This document shows positions 11,916 to 15,134 of a stretch of DNA of 15,134 nt, in pieces; position 1 is the stretch's first letter; every line of letters starts with the position of its first letter. Below the pieces are notes generated by a model. It saw only the letters and a list, made by a program, of their open reading frames with translations. It made no database searches and was not told the origin of the DNA. Location: positions 1 to 15,134 of the forward strand of contig JAVBNC010000133.1 of assembly GCA_031551765.1 (NCBI GenBank), given 5' to 3'. This DNA comes from JAVBNC01 sp031551765 (GTDB lineage Bacteria; Desulfobacterota; Desulfovibrionia; Desulfovibrionales; Desulfovibrionaceae). The position numbers and the translations under genes were made by a program.

Positions 11916-14900
11916 GAGAGCCCCCTTTTCCCGAGAAGATTTGCCGGATCAGCACATAGAACACCGGCACGTAGAAAATGCCCAGAAAGGTGGTGGTGAG
12001 CATGCCGCCCACAATGCCTATGCCGATGGCGTTCTGGCTGCCGGAACCCGCTCCGCTGCTCACGGCCAGCGGCATGACCCCCAGCACGAAGGCCATGGAG
12101 GTCATGATGATGGGGCGCAGCCGTATGGCACAGGCTTCGTTGGTGGCTTCCAGAAGACTCTTGCCGCTTTCCTGCAAGGTTTTAGCGAACTCCACGATCA
12201 GAATGGCGTTTTTGGCGGTCAGACCGATAATGGTCAGAAAGCCCACCTGGAAATAGACGTCGTTGGACTGGCCGAAAAGCCAGGCGGCCAGCTGCACCCC
12301 GATAACGCCCAGCGGCGCGGCCAGCACCACGGAAAAGGGTATGGACCAGCTTTCGTACAGCGCGGCCAGGCAGAGAAAGACCACCAGCATGGAAACCGCA
12401 TACAGCACCGGGGCCTGCGTGCCGGACCGCCGTTCCTGCAAGGAGATGCCCGTCCATTCGAAGCCTATGCCCAGCGGCAGGCGCTGGGCGATTTTTTCCA
12501 CCACCGCCATGGCCTGGCCCGTGCTGCGGCCGGGCGCGGGCTCGCCCACTATTTCGACGGAGGGCAGGCCGTTGTAACGCTCCAGGCGTGGGGAACCAAA
12601 GGTCCACTTGGTGCTGGCGAAGGCGGAAAAGGGCACCATTTCGCCGGAAAGGCCGCGCACCTGCCACTTGTCCAAATCTTCCGGCAGCATGCGCGCGTGC
12701 GGTTCCGCCTGGATGTAGACTTTTTTCACCCGGCCCCGGTCCACGAAATCGTTGACGTAGGCGCTGCCCCAGCCGCTTTGCAGGGTATCGTTGATATCGG
12801 CCAGGGAAACGCCCAGGGCGCTGGCCTTGGCCTGGTCTATGGTGACGCGGAACTCCGCCGTGTCGCTCTGGCCGTTGGCCCGCACGGCGCTGAGCTGGGG
12901 CGCGAATTCCGGGGAATAGGCCAGGCCCAGGAACATGTCGCGGGCCTGCATCAGGGCGTCGTGGCCCAGCCCGGCCCGGTCCTGGAGCTGGATGTCGAAA
13001 CCGCTGGAGTTGCCCAGTTCCGCCACGGCCGGGGGCGTGAACACGAAAATGTCCGCGTCCCGCAAGGCGGAAAGCGCCATCATGGCTCGCCCGGCCACGG
13101 CCTGGGCGCGGGAGGCCTTGCCCTTGCGCTGGTTCCAGTCCTTGAGGCTCACGAACGCGAAACCCGTGTTCTGGCCGTTACCCATGAAGCTGAAGCCCGC
13201 CACGGTGAAAATGGATTCCACGGTGTGCTTTTCGCTATCGCCCATGAAGTGCTTTTCCACCTGCTCCAGCACTTTGACGGTGCGCTGTTGCGTGGCTCCG
13301 GCGGGCAACTGCACGGCCACCAGCAGAATGCCCTGGTCCTCTTCCGGCAGAAAGCCCTTGGGAATGATAACGAACAGGCCGCCCATGAGCAGCAGCACGC
13401 ATACGTACAAGGCCAGCGGCCGTCCTTTTTTTACGGTAATGACGGCTACTTTGTCCCGGTACGCATGCATGCCCTTGTGAAACAAGCGGTTGAACCCGCC
13501 GAAAAAGCCGGCCTGGGCCGCGTGGGATTCGTGCCCGCCTTTGAGCATGCTGGCGCACAGCGCCGGGGTAAGCGTCAGCGCCACCACCACGGAAAGGGTC
13601 ATGGCCGAGACCAGGGTTATGGAAAACTGGCGGTAAATAAGGCCTGTGGAGCCGCCGAAAAAGGCCATGGGCACGAACACCGCCGAAAGCACCATGGCAA
13701 TGCCCACCAGCGCGCCGGTGATCTGGTCCATGGATTTGCGCGTGGCCTCTTTGGGGGAAAGCCCCTCTTCGCGCATGATGCGCTCCACGTTCTCCACCAC
13801 CACAATGGCGTCGTCCACCAGCAGGCCGATGGCCAGCACCATGGCGAACATGGTCAGGGTGTTGATGGAGTAGCCGGCCATGGACAGCACCCCGAAAGTC
13901 CCCAATAGCACCACGGGCACAGCTATGGTGGGGATAAAGGTGGCGCGCACGCTCTGCAAAAAGAGCAGCATGACCAGGAACACCAGCACGATGGCCTCGC
14001 CCAGCGTTTTGCACACCTCCATGATGGAGACTTTGACGAAAGGCGTGGTGTCGTAGGGGTACACCACCTTGAACCCTATGGGGAAGAAAGGCTCAAAGGT
14101 TTTCAGCGTGTTGTCCAGGGCTTCGGCCGTGGCCAGGGCGTTGGCGTTGGTGGCCAGGTTGATGGCCATGCCCACGGCGGGCTTGCCGTTGTAACGGGAG
14201 AGAAAGGCGTAGGTGGTCTGCCCCGGCGCTATGCGCGCCACGTCCCCCAGCCGCACGCGGGAGCCGTCCTGGTTGACCCGCAAAAGAATGTCCGCGAACT
14301 GTTCCGGCGTTTTCAGCCGTTCCTGCACGTTGATGGAAGCGTTAAGCTGCTGGCCTTCCACAGCCGGGGTGCCGCCCAATTGCCCGGCGGAAACCTGCAC
14401 GTTCTGCTCCAGCAGCGCGTTTTTCACGTCCGTGACCGTCATGGCGTAGCCGGTCAGTTTGGCCGGGTCCAGCCAGATGCGCATGGCTCTGGGTGCTCCA
14501 TATAATTGCACCTGGCCCACGCCAGGCACCCGCGCCAGCGTGTCCTGCAGGTTGGAAGCCACGTAGTCCGCCAGCTCGCCGTCGTTCATGCTGCCGTCTT
14601 CGGACACGAAGCCCAGCACCATCAGAAAGCTGGCCGTCTCCTTGGTCACCCGCAGACCCTGCAGTTGCACTTCCCTGGGCAGCAGCGGCATGGCCAGCTG
14701 CAGTTTGTTCTGCACCTGCACCTGGGCAATGTCCGGGTCCGTGCCCGCCGCAAAGGTCAGGTTGATCTGGCCGTTGCCCGCGGAATCGCTCTGCGAGGCC
14801 ATGTACAGCAAATTGTCTATGCCGTTCATGTTCTGTTCAATGGGCTGGGTGACGCTGCTGTCAATGGTGTCCGCCGAAGCGCCCGGGTATTCCGCCCGGA

Positions 14901-15033
14901 TGCTGATCAGCGGTAAGGCAATGCTGGGATACTGCGCCACCGGCAACGCCGTGATGGCCAGCACGCCCCCAAGCATGATGATAATGGCGATAACCCACGC
15001 GAAAATAGGACGGTCGATGAAAAAACGAGCCAT
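11902..15033 (-). CDS. RND multidrug efflux transporter, AcrB/MexB (HAE1) type
   Basis: This is a full-length (1043 aa) inner-membrane drug/proton antiporter. MARFFIDRPIFAWVIAIIIM opens the first transmembrane helix. The proton-relay aspartates D407/D408 are in GLLVDDAIVVVENVERIM. The matching lysine, at about 941, is in GLTAKNAILIVEFAK. Large periplasmic loops carry porter motifs, and two sets of helices flank them. It would export hydrophobic compounds such as bile salts or antibiotics with an adaptor and a TolC-like channel. The start has GGAGG 7 bases upstream. The adaptor gene is not in the window and probably lies beyond 15134. A palindromic repeat sits 20 bases before the start, in the pump leader or adaptor-pump gap. 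The downstream TetR gene overlaps by 14 bases. Confidence 0.95.
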   Translation of the reverse strand: MARFFIDRPIFAWVIAIIIMLGGVLAITALPVAQYPSIALPLISIRAEYPGASADTIDSSVTQPIEQNMNGIDNLLYMASQSDSAGNGQINLTFAAGTDPDIAQVQVQNKLQLAMPLLPREVQLQGLRVTKETASFLMVLGFVSEDGSMNDGELADYVASNLQDTLARVPGVGQVQLYGAPRAMRIWLDPAKLTGYAMTVTDVKNALLEQNVQVSAGQLGGTPAVEGQQLNASINVQERLKTPEQFADILLRVNQDGSRVRLGDVARIAPGQTTYAFLSRYNGKPAVGMAINLATNANALATAEALDNTLKTFEPFFPIGFKVVYPYDTTPFVKVSIMEVCKTLGEAIVLVFLVMLLFLQSVRATFIPTIAVPVVLLGTFGVLSMAGYSINTLTMFAMVLAIGLLVDDAIVVVENVERIMREEGLSPKEATRKSMDQITGALVGIAMVLSAVFVPMAFFGGSTGLIYRQFSITLVSAMTLSVVVALTLTPALCASMLKGGHESHAAQAGFFGGFNRLFHKGMHAYRDKVAVITVKKGRPLALYVCVLLLMGGLFVIIPKGFLPEEDQGILLVAVQLPAGATQQRTVKVLEQVEKHFMGDSEKHTVESIFTVAGFSFMGNGQNTGFAFVSLKDWNQRKGKASRAQAVAGRAMMALSALRDADIFVFTPPAVAELGNSSGFDIQLQDRAGLGHDALMQARDMFLGLAYSPEFAPQLSAVRANGQSDTAEFRVTIDQAKASALGVSLADINDTLQSGWGSAYVNDFVDRGRVKKVYIQAEPHARMLPEDLDKWQVRGLSGEMVPFSAFASTKWTFGSPRLERYNGLPSVEIVGEPAPGRSTGQAMAVVEKIAQRLPLGIGFEWTGISLQERRSGTQAPVLYAVSMLVVFLCLAALYESWSIPFSVVLAAPLGVIGVQLAAWLFGQSNDVYFQVGFLTIIGLTAKNAILIVEFAKTLQESGKSLLEATNEACAIRLRPIIMTSMAFVLGVMPLAVSSGAGSGSQNAIGIGIVGGMLTTTFLGIFYVPVFYVLIRQIFSGKGGSHGKS

Positions 15034-15052
15034 GTATGTGCCTCCGGCGGCC

Positions 15053-15134
15053 GGGGGAAAGGGGAAAACCCCTTTTTGGAAAAAGGGGTTTTCCCCTTCC
15101 CTTGGATCCCATCCCCTTTCCCTAAAAACTTTAT
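15053..15134 (+). repeat. Palindromic repeat family A, copy 3 (runs to window edge)
   Basis: GGGGAAAACCCCTTTTT (15061-15077) pairs perfectly with 15080-15096 across a 2-base gap. Two more A-T pairs extend it to 19 bp. The tail GATCCCATCCCC...AAAAACTTT matches those of copies 1 and 2. Unlike them, it sits upstream of a gene start (the RND pump) and points away from it, so it may be an attenuator or the far end of an intergenic repeat after the next gene. Confidence 0.75.

Noticed and set aside
11776..13908. 710-codon open frame on the plus strand
   Set aside because: It is antisense to the RND pump, whose full-length match and motifs are unmistakable. The frame is rich in His, Gly and Ala, as expected from GC-rich antisense reading.

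Overview
The window is GC-rich and codes densely on both strands. Its gene content suggests a strictly anaerobic deltaproteobacterium of the Desulfovibrio/Bilophila type. The reasons are a short CO-dehydrogenase-like protein with CooF-type ferredoxins, and two families of long G/A-rich palindromic repeats at gene ends, which I associate from memory with Desulfovibrionaceae. No rRNA, tRNA, CRISPR array or complete insertion sequence was found.

Left block (1-4861). After a possible gene tail and hairpin terminator (1-115), a minus-strand operon reads from 3685 down to 236: a NanR-like FCD/GntR regulator, an Asp/Glu-racemase-family protein, a TIM-barrel sugar-phosphate isomerase/epimerase and an Ldh2-family 2-hydroxyacid dehydrogenase. 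A 3-hydroxyisobutyrate-dehydrogenase-family reductase (3814-4713) is transcribed divergently. The shared upstream region holds an 11-bp FadR-type operator, and its 9-bp core recurs just before the Ldh2 gene. The set looks like catabolism of a small hydroxy- or sugar acid, possibly a sulfonated one. The substrate cannot be read from the sequence.

Central block (4910-11157). A second FCD/GntR regulator with a good sigma70-type promoter and an inverted repeat precedes six same-strand genes: CooF-like ferredoxin, a short (464 aa) CooS/CODH-like protein, an FAD/NAD(P) oxidoreductase, a 2x[4Fe-4S] protein with an unfamiliar C-terminal domain, and two tandem 212-aa paralogues of a cysteine-rich family I cannot name. 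The first three match the known CooS-CooF-FNOR arrangement that couples CO oxidation to NAD(P)H. Here, however, the CODH lacks its N-terminal helical domain and one D-cluster cysteine, while keeping most C-cluster ligands and the catalytic lysine. The last three genes overlap or closely follow the oxidoreductase and look like dedicated partners. This block is the best candidate for an undescribed system.

Right block (11220-15134). On the minus strand an AcrB/MexB-type RND pump (15033-11902) overlaps a TetR regulator (11915-11319). The adaptor gene is probably just outside the window. The TetR gene converges on the central cluster, and each side ends in an oppositely oriented copy of the same repeat. 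A third copy of the other palindromic repeat lies in the leader of the pump gene at the window edge.
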